A stretch of DNA of 64,000 bases. Source: Anniella stebbinsi. Taxonomy: Eukaryota > Chordata > Lepidosauria > Squamata > Anniellidae. The stretch spans positions 299,491,973 to 299,555,972 of the forward strand of contig JARDYH010000002.1 in assembly GCA_029215795.1 (NCBI GenBank). Reading direction: 5' to 3'. The position numbers were made by a program, and so were the translations under genes. Positions 35,101 through 44,655 of the stretch are shown piece by piece. The notes beneath the pieces were generated by a model that worked only from the letters and a program-made list of their open reading frames with translations, had not been told where the DNA came from and made no database searches. Position 1 is the stretch's first letter. Every line of letters begins with the position of its first letter.

Positions 35101-37316
35101 TTGGCGGGAAAAAACTCAATGTGGACAAGCTTCCACGACGTGCGATTCCCCAAGACAGAGGAGGCACAGCGAATGTCCATCAGTCAGGGCGAGCTTCGCC
35201 TGACACCTTGAACAGGTCTGAAACAGGGCCGTTTGCGCCATAGGCCACCCGAAAAATATAGATGATTTTTTTTTAATTTAATTTTTTTATACTAACAACA
35301 CTATGCTAACGATAGTAATCTGTATGTTTCCGAGCCTGATTCAAGGTGCTGGTTTAACCTATAAAGCCTTACACGGCTTGGGACCACAATACCTGATGGA
35401 ACGCCTTTCCCGACATGAACCTACCCGAACATTACGTTCAACATCTAAGGCCCTCCTCCGAGTGCCTCCTCCAAGGGAAGCTCGAAGGATGGCAACAAGA
35501 GAGAGGGCCTTCTCTGTGGTGGCTCCCCACTGTGGAACAATCTCCCCGACGAGGCCCGCCTGGCGCCAACATTGTTATCTTTTCGGCGCCAGGTCAAGAC
35601 TTTCCTCTTCTCTCAGGCATTTGGCAATATCTGAGGAGCCTGGGTTTGTTTTGTTTTTGTAGCTTTTTGAAGTGTTGAAGTGGTTTTAAATGTACAGATT
35701 GTGTGTATGTTGTATGTTTTTGCTGTTTTAATTTTTGCATATTGTTTTTAATTGTTTTTAATCCTATGTAAACCGCCCAGAGAGCTTCGGCTATGGGGCG
35801 GTATACAAATGTAATAAATAAATAAATAAGCTAAAAACTAACAAATAGTGACTAAATATTAGAAGAATACGAACAACGATCGAAGAGAAGTCTCCCGCGA
35901 GGCAAGCAGCACGGCGGTCGAAAAAGAACTGAGGTAGGCGGGAACCCGAGCATGCGCAGTAGGACGGTGGGGGGGAGGGGTTCCCGCCAAAATCTAAGCT
36001 ATGGAAGTTTCCCGAAATGAGGCTCGGCGCCGGCACGAGCCCATAATGTGTGACTGCACAGAGACCACGAAAAAGAAGGTCCCGCCTCGATCCAGACGGA
36101 GAGGCGGGTAAGAAATAAATTGTTATTATTATCAATATTATTATTTTCCCAAGTGCATCTGGTTTGCCACTAATGGAGACAGTGATGGAAGCACCTTTGG
36201 TCTGGTCTGTCAAGGTAATTGTGCATTTATATTTTTAAACAACCATTAGCCCTATTAAGATGTTTGGTACCCGCATAAAGGGGGTCTTTAAAATGTGTAG
36301 GCCAGCTGCACCTCTTGGATGTTAAATGTATGTGATGGCCACACACCCAGGCCAATGTCTGACTGGCATCAGTTTGAATGGGTCTAGGTGTCTATGGATG
36401 TACATGTGTATGGCTCCCTCCATAGGAATTGAAGCTTTGATCATCCACCAGTACCGAGCGCCTGAATAGGGCTATTACAAAAATAAAATAAAATGCATAT
36501 TTAGGTTCTATTTTAATAGCATATTAATTATTGTTAACACACTTTGGAATCTTTAATACTTCACCCATTAGTTGAAATAGAAAAGGAAAAAGAAAACAAA
36601 TAAATAAAAGGAGATCTATAAATGGTAGTGCAATACTTCAAATTTGCAAGACAGGCTTAAAATTCAATGTAAATACAATATATTTCTCCATAAAGCAGCA
36701 TTCCATTTTTTTAAAAAAATCAACTATAGTTTTCAAATGCTTATATTTGCTCCAATAAATTTACACTTGGTTTTACTCTTGCTCATCTGTATGTCAAGTT
36801 GTCACCTTTTTCCAAGCATACCTGGCACAGTTGAATAGGCGTACAAAAAATCTGCTTCCACTGGAATCTTGTATGTTGGATTGGCATCAATTTCCAGAGT
36901 GTCATTTGTAGAACCTGAATCAGTTTGAATCCCTTCATCAAACTGAGAACCTTGACATGCCTGAAACCATCATAATATTAAATGGCGGTGAAATAATTCT
37001 CCTATGCATGAATCACAAACATTTTACAGGCGTTATGGTACTTTAATTCTGAAGCTTTTAAATTAAGCACTGTAAATTAAGTATCGCAAATTAATTACCT
37101 ATACTAGGATAAGCATTGTAGTTCTGTAATGTGAGCCTTATTAAAGACATACAGGACCGAGGGCTGCAGCTTAAATATTTCAGTTGCATTTCATTTGTAA
37201 GGATATGCAGAGAGGCAAGCCATAACTGGTGGGCATATTATTCATTAATTATAAAGTACCTAATATTGTTACTTACACTGACATTTTTTCGATCCAAATG
37301 GAGAGGCGGGTAAGAA

Positions 37317-37356
<40 letters not shown>

Positions 37357-40300
37357 GTTGTTGTTGTTGTTCTCGAATATCCATCCCCCAAACCAGCTTA
37401 TCCAAAATGCATAATACTTGAGAAAAAAATTGAGAGTTATGAAGTAAGGGAGATCTGGTGTAAGTGTGTCAAAGTTGCACCACTGTGGCATGGCTAGTAT
37501 ACTTGATATATGATGTTGCCTTATACCGAAGTATGAACAGATTTTATTGCACAGACTGTCAGGCATCTTTCGTTCCATTCTCAAAATCAGAATCAATGGA
37601 ATCAGGGTTTTTTCAACCAAGATGTCATTTTACTGGCACTAATTCATATGACTGCTAATTCATATTAGTGCAAGGACGCATTAGCCCTAATGCAAATTAG
37701 TGAAATCCACCCCCCACAAGTGAAAAACCGGTCCATGTGACTCTGAAAAAGCTGGCCCACTGCGCAATTCGCAAGATGGATTCATAGAAATCCAAACTCA
37801 TTTAAATCCGTTGTGAATTTCTCCAACTGCTGTGCTTATAACGAATGAAATCATTGGTCCAACTAGCCCAGTATTGTTTACTCTGATTGGCAATGGCTTT
37901 CCCACCATCCTACTATGCTAATGAAATTTGGCATAGCCCAACTACTTTTGATAAGCCTCTCTCATACCACAGGATGATAAAGCATCCTAATGCAAAACAT
38001 GGGCAGTGGCATCAAAGAAAAGCCAACTTAGCGCAGTTCAGGCTCCAACTTCCATTAATTTGCCAACCTGGTGCTCTGCTTGTATTGGACAATAACTCTC
38101 AGTATTCCTGACTATTGGCCATTCCTGGCTGGGAATGATGGGATTTGAAGTCCAAAACATCTAGATGGCACCAGGTTTGGGGAGCTAATTTATGTGACTG
38201 TTATGTGCTGATTGAGACAGGACGACTTTAGATGTTTCAAAGGTTGCAGAATCAGAATAGCACAGTTATAGCCTCTCAAAGATCACGAATGGGCTTAAGT
38301 ACTATTTGATTTGAAAAGCTCACTTGCTATTTTGGTTTTATGCTTTTTAGGGTACATCAGAATCAGATCTTTGTGCTTCAATTCTGCAACCAATTCAGGT
38401 GACTGTTCCTTATTCTTGCTTACTCTCCTCAGGCTTCGCAAAACAGCTGATACCCAGAGAGTGCTAGCTAGCATCAAATGCCTCTTACCTGAATGAAAAA
38501 TAATTTAGGTTTTCCAACGAGGCTTTGGCACTTGTCTCCTCTGAAAAGCACAGTCAGCTCCTTGATTGCCATAGGCTTATCCGTGCCATAGATAAGACCC
38601 TCATCTCCATGGCTTAACAATATGCAGGCAAAACAAGCTGCATCACTATGGTTTTCACATGCAGCTGCAAATCAAACACATTTTCTGTAGGTAATGGGAA
38701 TTCCACTCAGTTCATCTCAATAAAAAAATATGCACTTCAAATCATTTCCTTTATAATTAAAGGCGGTCTAAAAATAATGTCTAACTTCAATGCTCTACAT
38801 CAGGAATGCAGAACATCTGACCCTCCTGGGGCACCAAATATGGCCTTTGTGGACTCTTCAATTGGCCACACTCACTGCCCCTGGCCACCAATTACTTGGT
38901 TGTTCCCCAGCTTTTGTACAGTTTTCTGCCATTCTAAAATGGCTGAAATGCCTTAGGAGACCTAAGGCTTAAATACTGGCAGTGAGAGCTTTAAGCTAAA
39001 ATATGCTGGTGGGGTTATTTTTCTTTTCTTTTTTGGTCCGTTCCTTTTGCCTTCAGCCTCACCCACCATTGGAATGTGGGGAGAGCGTCTCCAAAATGGA
39101 ATTAGGCCCTTAGGCTAAAGGAGGTTCAACACTGCTTCTATACACATTTACTCAGCAATTTTCACTGTATTCAGTGAGTATTTCTACCTATTATTATTAT
39201 TTACAATATTTATATACCGTTCAATTACCTAACACAGATTCCAGAGCGGTGAACATAGGTATAAACAGTAAAAGAAAGAAGATTTTAAAAAGCATATTAA
39301 AATGGTTCAATTTATAAACAAAGAAACCACAAAAACAATGGCTAGTCAGTTGAGGAAGGCTTCTCGGAACAGAGTTGTTTTCAGGAGGCGCTGGAAGCAG
39401 CCTAGCGTTGGCGCCTACCTGACCTCCAGGGGCAGAGAGTTCCACAGAGAAGGGGCCACTACACTAAAGGCTCTTCTCCTGGTGGATTCCAATCGGTCCA
39501 TAGGTCCATGTGGAACCACCAACCTCAATTATGTATTAAGCTCCTTAAATGATTAACTAAATCAGCAGATAGTTAAGAAGTCATGTTAGGAAGCCTAATG
39601 CAATTAACTTTCATTGTTACCTTCACCAAGTATCTCCTTCATTTCATCACAGCTGAGATCGTTATGGACAGCAACATCAAACCTCATATTTCGAAAACAT
39701 TTTTGCAGTTCACCAGCATCTTTATCGGTGCCATTTCGTATACCCATGCCTAATAAGAAATAAAGGTCACAGCTGACTGCATGTTTATTTTTATGGTTTG
39801 CAAAGGGCCAAGTTTCCAAATTCAGACTTCTGGGGCAGTTCACACAACACACTAACCCAAACTCAAGTGGTTGACTGTGGATTGTTGTTGAATTGTGGGT
39901 TAGTGTGTTGTGTGAACCCAGGACATTTTCTGCAGGGTGGCTTATTAGCCATGCAGTGTGGCTTGTTAACCAGCCTGAACAAACCATGGGTTCCCAAAGT
40001 GGATTGTTCAAGGAAAAATAAGCCACAATGCATGATTAACAAGCCACCCTGCAGAAAACCACTTTATGGTTAAAAAGCCACACACTAACCCACTGTTCAA
40101 CAACAACCGACACTCAACCACTGAGTGCGAGTTAGTGTGTTGTGCGAACACAGTCAACAGCTCATCTTATGTTAGCAAATGACACTGGCTTTGCATTTAT
40201 GTGATGAGGAGGTGCTGTTTGATTGAGCAAACCTTCTAAACTGCTGACCTACATTAAAGGACAGTCAAACAGCAACCAAGTTTGTGTACGCATAGCGTTT

Positions 40301-41191
40301 CTGAGCAAATGCAGATTAAAAATATTTATACCCCTGCTTTTCATTACAAAAGTTCAAGGTGGTTTACAGCAAACACCATAAAACACAATAAAACCAAACC
40401 CCATAAAACCCAACAGCAGAACAGACCAAGAATAAAATATCGTCAAAACCTATTTAAAAAAAGCCCCAAAAGAACAACATAAGCCATGTGGTTAAGTCAG
40501 GCTTTTAAAGGACAAAGGGCTTTCCAAATGGAAATGTTTCAACACCATAACAAAGGCAAAGTGAATCACCCTGGGGAGGGAGCTACAAAGTCTGGGTGTG
40601 GCAACAGATAGGGCTCTCTTCCTCACTGAGAGGAGCAATACTGTAAATTATCTTAACGTATGGCAGGGCAGGCAACCTGCGGCGCTCAGCATAATTTTAA
40701 AAGCCCTCTTCATGTGATTATTTCACATCTCCGACAGAAGTTAATTATCTGTTCCCTGGTGACCCCCTGGATGGGAAGGAAGAGGGAGAGAGAAAAGGGG
40801 TGACAGAAAAAGAGTGCCCTCCCACTATTGGCTCTGGCCTCATCCACTGCTGGCATTAGCCCTGCCCACCACCGGCATGTGGCCCCCAGCATATTCCCTG
40901 CAAGGGAATGTAGTCCTTGATGGAAAAAAATGTTTCCCGCCCCTGAAGCGTTGCTTGCCCGTACAACTTTGTTGTTAATCTACCATATAGGATTACTATC
41001 CCACATTATATATTAAAACACTGACAGAAGAGGAAAAACACATACCTGTACTTCTGTGGAAGTTCTTGTTGTTTATAATAATGCATTTACCAATATTCTT
41101 GTAGTCCATACTATACTGAAATGTCGGGTTAACATTTCGGTACTGGCTACTAGGAGAGGCATCTGGCAGATGTTCCTGTCCATTCTTTTTT
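28888..41191 (-). CDS. CASP7: Caspase-7 gene, protease-domain coding span (5 exons seen)
   Basis: Cysteine aspartyl protease that executes apoptosis in the cytosol; made as a zymogen and activated by cleavage between large and small subunits. Five exons join in phase with GT-AG borders: 41191-41046, 39749-39621, 38664-38489, 36960-36822, 29111-28888. Seen in order: GIRNGTDKD (S1-pocket Arg), LLSHG (catalytic His), QACQG (catalytic Cys), IQTD-S (subunit cleavage site), [12 protein letters not shown] (second S1 Arg), and a C-terminus ending TKELYF then TGA. The QSDDP loop and [20 protein letters not shown] segment favour caspase-7 over caspase-3, as does PLEKHS1 next door. About 270 residues are visible against roughly 300 in the family; the start and most of the prodomain are missing. 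The last intron is about 7.7 kb, mostly a DIRS retrotransposon. Odd: QACQG instead of the usual effector QACRG. Family call is secure. Confidence 0.97.
29590..29794 (+). mobile_element. CR1 3' fragment, sense, next to the DIRS left end
   Basis: ATGGCCATTAG, GATTGGACAAATTAATGG and a TATTAGCTATGGTAACTA stretch follow the CR1 C-terminal order; cut at the DIRS border. Confidence 0.5.
29795..29952. repeat. DIRS inverted terminal repeat, 3' end
   Basis: Runs from GGTTGCTTACCTG through GGCGCCGAGCCTCATTTCGG and TTTTGGCGGGAACCCC to CCTACCTCAGTTC. The inverse is at 35926-36078, with a short internal length difference and slightly different outermost ends, as is normal for DIRS. Confidence 0.92.
30086..30176. 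repeat. DIRS internal complementary region
   Basis: First half (TGTGACTGCACAGATGACCA to TACAGGTAGGCAACC) is the complement of the extreme 3' terminus; second half (TTTCTTCTTCATGGTCTCTG) is the complement of the 5' terminus. The two are abutted, which in DIRS elements serves as the splint for circle formation. Confidence 0.9.
30226..31190 (-). pseudogene. DIRS tyrosine recombinase, internally deleted
   Basis: The N-terminal helical part ([17 protein letters not shown]) is in one frame; the Arg box ([14 protein letters not shown]) and middle are in a second (30806-30162); the C-terminal Tyr context ([14 protein letters not shown]) is in a third. The H-x-x-R block that should lie between RWIVQAI and TWSKAS is not seen, and these are only a few residues apart, so a deletion is likely. 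Inactive as it stands. Confidence 0.8.
31560..31925 (-). pseudogene. DIRS RNase H domain
   Basis: Read in pieces on the minus strand: [10 protein letters not shown] (first Asp), [11 protein letters not shown] (Glu), [13 protein letters not shown] (Asp) and [12 protein letters not shown] (last acidic site). All four acidic positions of an RNase H fold are visible; the frame is broken between them. Confidence 0.8.
31926..32867 (-). pseudogene. DIRS reverse transcriptase, frameshifted
   Basis: Three minus frames cover it: 32860-32603 (ends at [14 protein letters not shown]), 32655-32344 (MDLRNLNKF) and 32606-31884 ([13 protein letters not shown] with the first catalytic Asp, [12 protein letters not shown], and [10 protein letters not shown] with the catalytic DD pair). 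Two frameshifts near 32600-32660. The motif set is DIRS/gypsy-like, not LINE-like. Confidence 0.9.
32958..35241 (-). pseudogene. DIRS ORF1 (gag-like), decayed
   Basis: ATG at 35241. The N-terminus has a Cys/His pattern ([13 protein letters not shown], then AC) typical of DIRS gag proteins; then a Lys-rich basic tract, a Ser/Pro-rich middle, and an Arg/Gln/Tyr-rich C-terminal tail to 32958. Lesions: TGA at 35118-35116; a one-base shift by about 35060, where there is a six-A run; TGA at 34247-34245; TAG near 33932-33930. The frame between lesions is otherwise long and open (about 760 codons in all). It looks like a young, lightly damaged copy. Confidence 0.85.
35303..35833 (+). mobile_element. 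LINE (L2/CR1-like) 3' fragment inserted in the DIRS leader
   Basis: Opposite strand to the DIRS. Reads [27 protein letters not shown], then a 3' UTR with AACCGCCCAGAGAGCTTCGG, CGGTATACAAATGTAATAAA and an (AATA)n tail. The left border is uncertain by some tens of bases. Confidence 0.85.
35926..36078. repeat. DIRS inverted terminal repeat, 5' end
   Basis: GAACTGAGGTAGGCGGGAAC to CAGAGACCACGAAAAAGAAG. Mirrors 29795-29952. Contains CATGCGCAGTAGGACGG, absent from the other repeat. Confidence 0.92.
36079..36147 (+). mobile_element. L2 3' tail at the DIRS right border
   Basis: CCCGCCTCGATCCAGACGG, AGAGGCGGGTAAGAAATAAA and TTATTA units: same 3' end as the L2 at 15590-16727 and the tail at 37289. 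Confidence 0.75.
36822..36960 (-). CDS. CASP7: CASP7 exon: catalytic cysteine and interdomain linker
   Basis: 139-bp exon; acceptor GTTTCAG/GCATG, donor CCAG/GTATG. Opens with ACQG, so the joined active site reads QACQG. Then [10 protein letters not shown], whose Asp is the expected processing site between large and small subunits, a linker with DTLEIDANP that is three residues longer than the mammalian INDTDANP as remembered, and [16 protein letters not shown]. The codon for the variable pentapeptide position is CAA (Gln); a CGA (Arg) precursor is one transition away. Confidence 0.97.
37289..37366 (+). mobile_element. L2 3' tail with (AAT)n
   Basis: TCGATCCAAATGGAGAGGCG, GGTAAGAAATTAATAATAAT, and a long AAT run. 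Confidence 0.75.
38100..38185. repeat. Common CCAGCATTCC/GGGA-type repeat
   Basis: GATGGGATTTGAAGTCC, TAGATGGCACCAGGTTTGG; sister copies at 56725-56815 and 60066-60200. Confidence 0.5.
38489..38664 (-). CDS. CASP7: CASP7 exon: catalytic histidine
   Basis: 176-bp exon; acceptor TTTGCAG, donor ATTCAG/GTAAG. Encodes [13 protein letters not shown], which carries the catalytic His, then an IYG segment, FRGDKC and GKPKLFFIQ. The last residue is the Gln that opens the active-site pentapeptide; the Cys is on the next exon, as is usual for this gene. No stop or frameshift. Confidence 0.97.
39180..39560 (-). mobile_element. LINE (L2/CR1-like) 3' fragment, antisense
   Basis: TTTATATACCGTTC and AGCGGTGAACATAGG (3' UTR in reverse), then TCTCGGAACAGAGTTGTTTT and a GAGAGTTCCACAGAG stretch that is the antisense of the ORF2 C-terminus. 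Ends about 60 bp before CASP7 exon 39621-39749. Confidence 0.65.
39621..39749 (-). CDS. CASP7: CASP7 exon: large subunit with first S1 arginine
   Basis: 129-bp exon with acceptor CTTATTAG/GC and donor GAAG/GTAAC. Encodes [11 protein letters not shown], where the Arg forms part of the caspase S1 pocket that holds the substrate Asp, then a helix and an acidic stretch (DEMKEILGE). Phases fit both neighbours (G/GC on entry, G/CT on exit). A long palindromic MITE starts about 88 bp upstream in the preceding intron. Confidence 0.96.
39837..40152. mobile_element. ~316-bp palindromic MITE (family G)
   Basis: Ends CAGTTCACACAACACACTAA / TTAGTGTGTTGTGCGAACACAG; inner inverted pairs include GCAGGGTGGCTTATTA facing its complement near 40040. 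In the CASP7 intron 88 bp 5' of the exon at 39621-39749. Confidence 0.75.
40315..40650 (-). mobile_element. LINE 3' fragment, antisense
   Basis: AAAATATTTATACCCCTGC and AAGGTGGTTTACAGCAAACA (reverse of a LINE 3' UTR), then GAGGGAGCTACAAAGTCTGG (reverse of the ORF2 C-terminal part). Confidence 0.55.
41046..41191 (-). CDS. CASP7: CASP7 exon: prodomain end and start of large subunit
   Basis: 146-bp exon. The acceptor is a TTTCCACAG before an A-rich start; the donor is ACAG/GTATG. The frame starts with one base that completes a codon, then KKNGQEH, a Ser/Pro-rich linker, and the conserved segment ending CIIINNKNF. The lysine run matches the basic patch near the end of the caspase-7 prodomain. 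Ends one base into a Gly codon, completed by the next exon. No in-frame Met lies upstream inside the exon, so a further 5' coding exon is required. Confidence 0.95.
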
Positions 41192-41341
41192 CTGTGGAAA
41201 CATTATTAACTAAATATTCAAATTCAAAATTACAGTGGCTGCATATTGTGATGATGCCGTGGTCAAAGGATTCACTTGGATTTCATTTTGTAATCTACAG
41301 ATAAAGATGCAATTGCTTCTCCTGCCCTGTCCTTTCTTTTT

Positions 41342-41547
41342 AAGTGTGACATCTTCATATTTACAGAGTAATTCTATGCATGTCCACTTACAAGTAAATC
41401 CCATTGAGCTCAATGAGTCTTATGACTCTTGCTTAGAGGTTTCAATGCTAAAAAGTTAAGTCATAAGTCTCACTGAGTTCAATGAGATTTACTTCTGAGT
41501 GGCCATGCATAGAGTTACCCTGTAAATATGAAGATGTCACACTTTAA
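41342..41547. repeat. ~206-bp inverted repeat built from the 85-bp repeat
   Basis: AAGTGTGACATCTTCATATT faces AATATGAAGATGTCACACTT; the inner arms (TTCTATGCATG..., TTACAAGTAAATCCC and ATGAGATTTACTTCTGAG) are two head-to-head copies of the repeat seen at 8545. About 150 bp upstream of the first visible CASP7 exon. Confidence 0.75.
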
Positions 41548-43865
41548 AGAAAGAACAGCCCTTAACCAACACCAACTGGCTATTTTGTCTATCAACTGAT
41601 TAATCCTTAAATGTACCTAGCAAAACAGTTCAAGTGAATGTACCTTTAGCACCTTTTGATCACACAGGTCTGTTCACAATCTGGTCTCTTGAAACTAAAA
41701 GTAATCAATTGTCTGTATAGTATTGCATCTATGTTCCCTTGCGGACTGATGAACACAGTATCCTACAACGGCCATATAAATGAGGGGAGAAGACTGTCAA
41801 TTTCAGACACATTCTATTTTGGGGGGAGGGAGCACAAATTCTTGGCCATGTTTGATTATCAACTAGAGGCTAACTATATTCCCCTTAGCTAGACACACTG
41901 TACATGTTAACGAGGGATTAGTTTTGTATGGGAGAAAAAATGATCGTACCCATCTATTCCCAAATCCTTGGAGCAAGAATGAGTTTTTCCAATAGTTGCG
42001 CTACCAATGGGCCATTATTGTGACACAGATGGCCAATAAACTGACAACTGATTAACAGATCATTCCCTTCTCATGTATGTGTGTGGAAATTCCCTCCCAC
42101 TGACTCCTTCCATTTCAGCCTACCACATACATGTGTAGAGCTGCAGGCACCCACTGATACAACCAACATGGACAAGATTGTACCCAAAGCATTTTATCAG
42201 CTGCCAACAATATTTTTTGGATGTGAACACCATCTTGTTTTTTGATAGTGGTGAATAGGTAGCTAATTAAGTGTTGAATTGAAAAAGAATATTTCTTTAC
42301 AAAAACAATTCCCTTGAAGGTGTTTGCTGCTTGAAAAATTTATACATCTGCTTCCTGCTTTGTTTGGAATTTTTTCCTCTGCAAAAAAAATTGTTTTTGC
42401 TTCAAATTTATTAAGTTTTGGGGGGAGAAAAAGACAGCCACAAAAAAGACCCACTTGATGTATCATTCACGAAACTGTTTATGCATGTCCATGCATACGG
42501 TATTTCCTTCATGATGTTAAGAGATTTAAGGAGATTAGAATGAAAAAGGAAGAGGCAAAGCTGGGAAGTTATGATGCCTTTACATAAATGATTAAAAACA
42601 CACAGCACACACTCACCAAGAGATCATTGTGTTTGTTATTCTTGGCAGTGTTTGATTCCTTTGGACAACCAAATTTGAAGCAGTCAGGTGGCAAATTGAA
42701 CCTGCTAGAAACACTGATTTTATTTAAAAAATTAACCAAGGAATGTCAGAAAAGAGACCTTGGTATGTTAGCAGCTGCTCTATGAAGGGACTCCACATGA
42801 TCATAATGCCAAATTTTGACAGGATATCCAGGGATTCCTGCAGAAGGCTATGAATGGCTACTAGTCTTTGAATTCTTCCTGTAGTTCAAGTATAGAGCTT
42901 TCTGAAGCAGCACATTAGAGAGGCCTATACACATTATTACTTTCTTACAAAAAAGATCCTCCCATGGTTGCGATGAAAGTTTCTCCCTCAGTCACAGTGG
43001 TTTTCCAATTCATCCTTTAAGGCAGAGGACCCCTCCTTTTTGGGAGGACCTGAGTGTTATACCGGCTCCAAGCAAGCAGACCAGGAGGGAGATCATGATC
43101 CATTCACACACATATACCCCCCCCTTACATACACACCCCACATGGAAAGGCAGTGAACTTCTCACGGAGGGAGGTGATCTCTTCCTCCATAAGGGGTTGC
43201 TTCCTTCCCTTGCTGCACGGAAATGTTGTAACCTCTGATCTGCATTGAGCAGATTACAGCTTTTCTATGACACAGGCTCCCTTTCTCACTCTGCAGCACA
43301 CAAAGGCAGTGAATAACCCACGGATTGCTCTCTTCACTTATGGACAACCTGCTTCGCAATGAGAAAGGGAGCCCCTTTGTCACACAGCACAAAAAGCAGC
43401 AGGCAAAAGGGACCTGGAGAGGCCAGCAAATCAGATAGGGAAGCCCCATGCCTGCTTTAAGGAACCCTTTCCATATCACTCTCTGGGCGTTTTACAAAGA
43501 CAATAGTTTTACAACTGTGAAATATGAGCACTGTATTTTTCCTTGTAAGGGCAGAACCACAGACTTTTTAAACAGTATTTCTCAGTAGCTTCATGAATTT
43601 CCAACTCAATATATTCTTCGTAGCTCTTTCAGTACAACAGCACCCTCTGTCACAGCATTTTCGAAACTCTGGACCGCAGTGCCATGTTTTCCCCATGGAA
43701 TTGTAGTCTCTGGATTGGCAAGACTGGGAATAAATACTAGGAAAATAGCCTTTGCTTAATGAACAGAGTCACGCGTCCCACAAAACAGTGTTTCCATACA
43801 CATAGTTTACTTGGATTTCCAAAAGGTGTTTTGACAAAGTCCCTCATCAAGCACTCCGGAGCAAT
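41548..43865. other. CASP7 5' intron, no gene recognised
   Basis: No acidic, lysine-ended coding exon fitting a caspase-7 prodomain was found; no clear transposon borders. Confidence 0.4.
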
Positions 43866-44040
43866 CTTCACAGTCATGGAATAAGAGGAGAGGACCTGGG
43901 CGATACAAGTGGGAGAATGCTACTGCACTCAAGTCCAGCTCGTGGGGCTCTCTATAGGCAGCTGGATGGCAACCGTGGGAAAAGAATGCTGGACGAGGTA
44001 GGTCTTTGGTCTGATTCAACATGCCTCTTCTTATGTTCCT
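43866..44040 (+). mobile_element. CR1 3' end, sense
   Basis: Ends GATTCAACATGCCTCTTCTTATGTTC, the CR1 terminus in sense orientation. Confidence 0.6.
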
Positions 44041-44404
44041 AACTACACTGAACCTAGTACTTCATTTTCATATTAGAGTTCTCTTCTCTCTTCATCCCCC
44101 ACAGCATTGACCTGGCCCTGATATTTCACAAAGACCATCAACAAGTCTTGTAGGATCTTCCCATCGCCCCAGGAGAGTCTGCTCTAGAACATGCTCAAAC
44201 TTCACTCCTGTACACCATGGAAAGATGAGCAAAGGTGGGAAAGCTTTCATGGGAGCTTGTCTGGCATAACTGATGAGATGCAAAGGAACCTGGGCTATCA
44301 GAAACACAACTTAAAAACAACTGTTCTACCATGTTAGAGAAGCCCTTTTTATGCATAGGGCATACTGAAACAGGACTAGGACTGCACTACTAACCCTGCT
44401 GACA

Positions 44405-44655
44405 CTGCATACAGACATAAGAAAAGGCATGTTGCATCAGACCAAAAGTCCATCTAGTCCATCATTTAGTTCACCCAGTGGCCAATCAGCTGCCCACAGG
44501 AAATCCACCAGCAGGACATGAGTGCAACAGCACCTTCCCAGCCATATTCTCCAGCAACTGGGTATACATAGCCATACTGCCTCTGATACTGGAGGGAGCA
44601 TATAGCTATCAGGACTAGTAGCTATTCATGGCCTTCTCCTCCAGGAATCCCTGGA
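44405..44655 (-). mobile_element. CR1 3' part, antisense
   Basis: CATCTAGTCCATCATT, CAGTGGCCAATCAGCTGCC, AGGACATGAGTGCAACAGC, ATACTGCCTCTGATACTGG: same order as in the CR1 at 23676. Confidence 0.75.

Larger units (their letters stand above)
29795..36078 (-). mobile_element. DIRS-like tyrosine-recombinase retrotransposon, nearly full length
   Basis: On the minus strand, 5' to 3': terminal repeat (36078-35926), gag-like ORF1, reverse transcriptase, RNase H, tyrosine recombinase, internal complementary region, and an inverted terminal repeat (29952-29795). This is the layout of DIRS1 elements, which replicate through a circular intermediate and insert with a tyrosine recombinase, giving no target duplication. 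All coding parts carry stops or frameshifts and the recombinase lacks a block, so it is dead as it stands. A LINE fragment has inserted in its 5' leader. Same strand as CASP7, inside its last coding intron. Confidence 0.93.
29112..36821 (-). other. CASP7: CASP7 last coding intron, expanded by a DIRS element
   Basis: About 7.7 kb between the catalytic-Cys exon and the last exon. Over 6.2 kb is one retrotransposon (29795-36078). Without it the intron would be about 1.4 kb, similar to the other 3' introns (about 1.3, 1.0 and 1.5 kb). Confidence 0.9.

Noticed and set aside
30148..35243. Several plus-strand frames of 60-110 codons
   Set aside because: All are antisense shadows of the DIRS coding regions.
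42610..42790. Minus-strand donor after an Asn/Lys-rich frame, tested as CASP7 prodomain exon
   Set aside because: Phase does not fit the exon at 41191 and the shifted frame has a stop.
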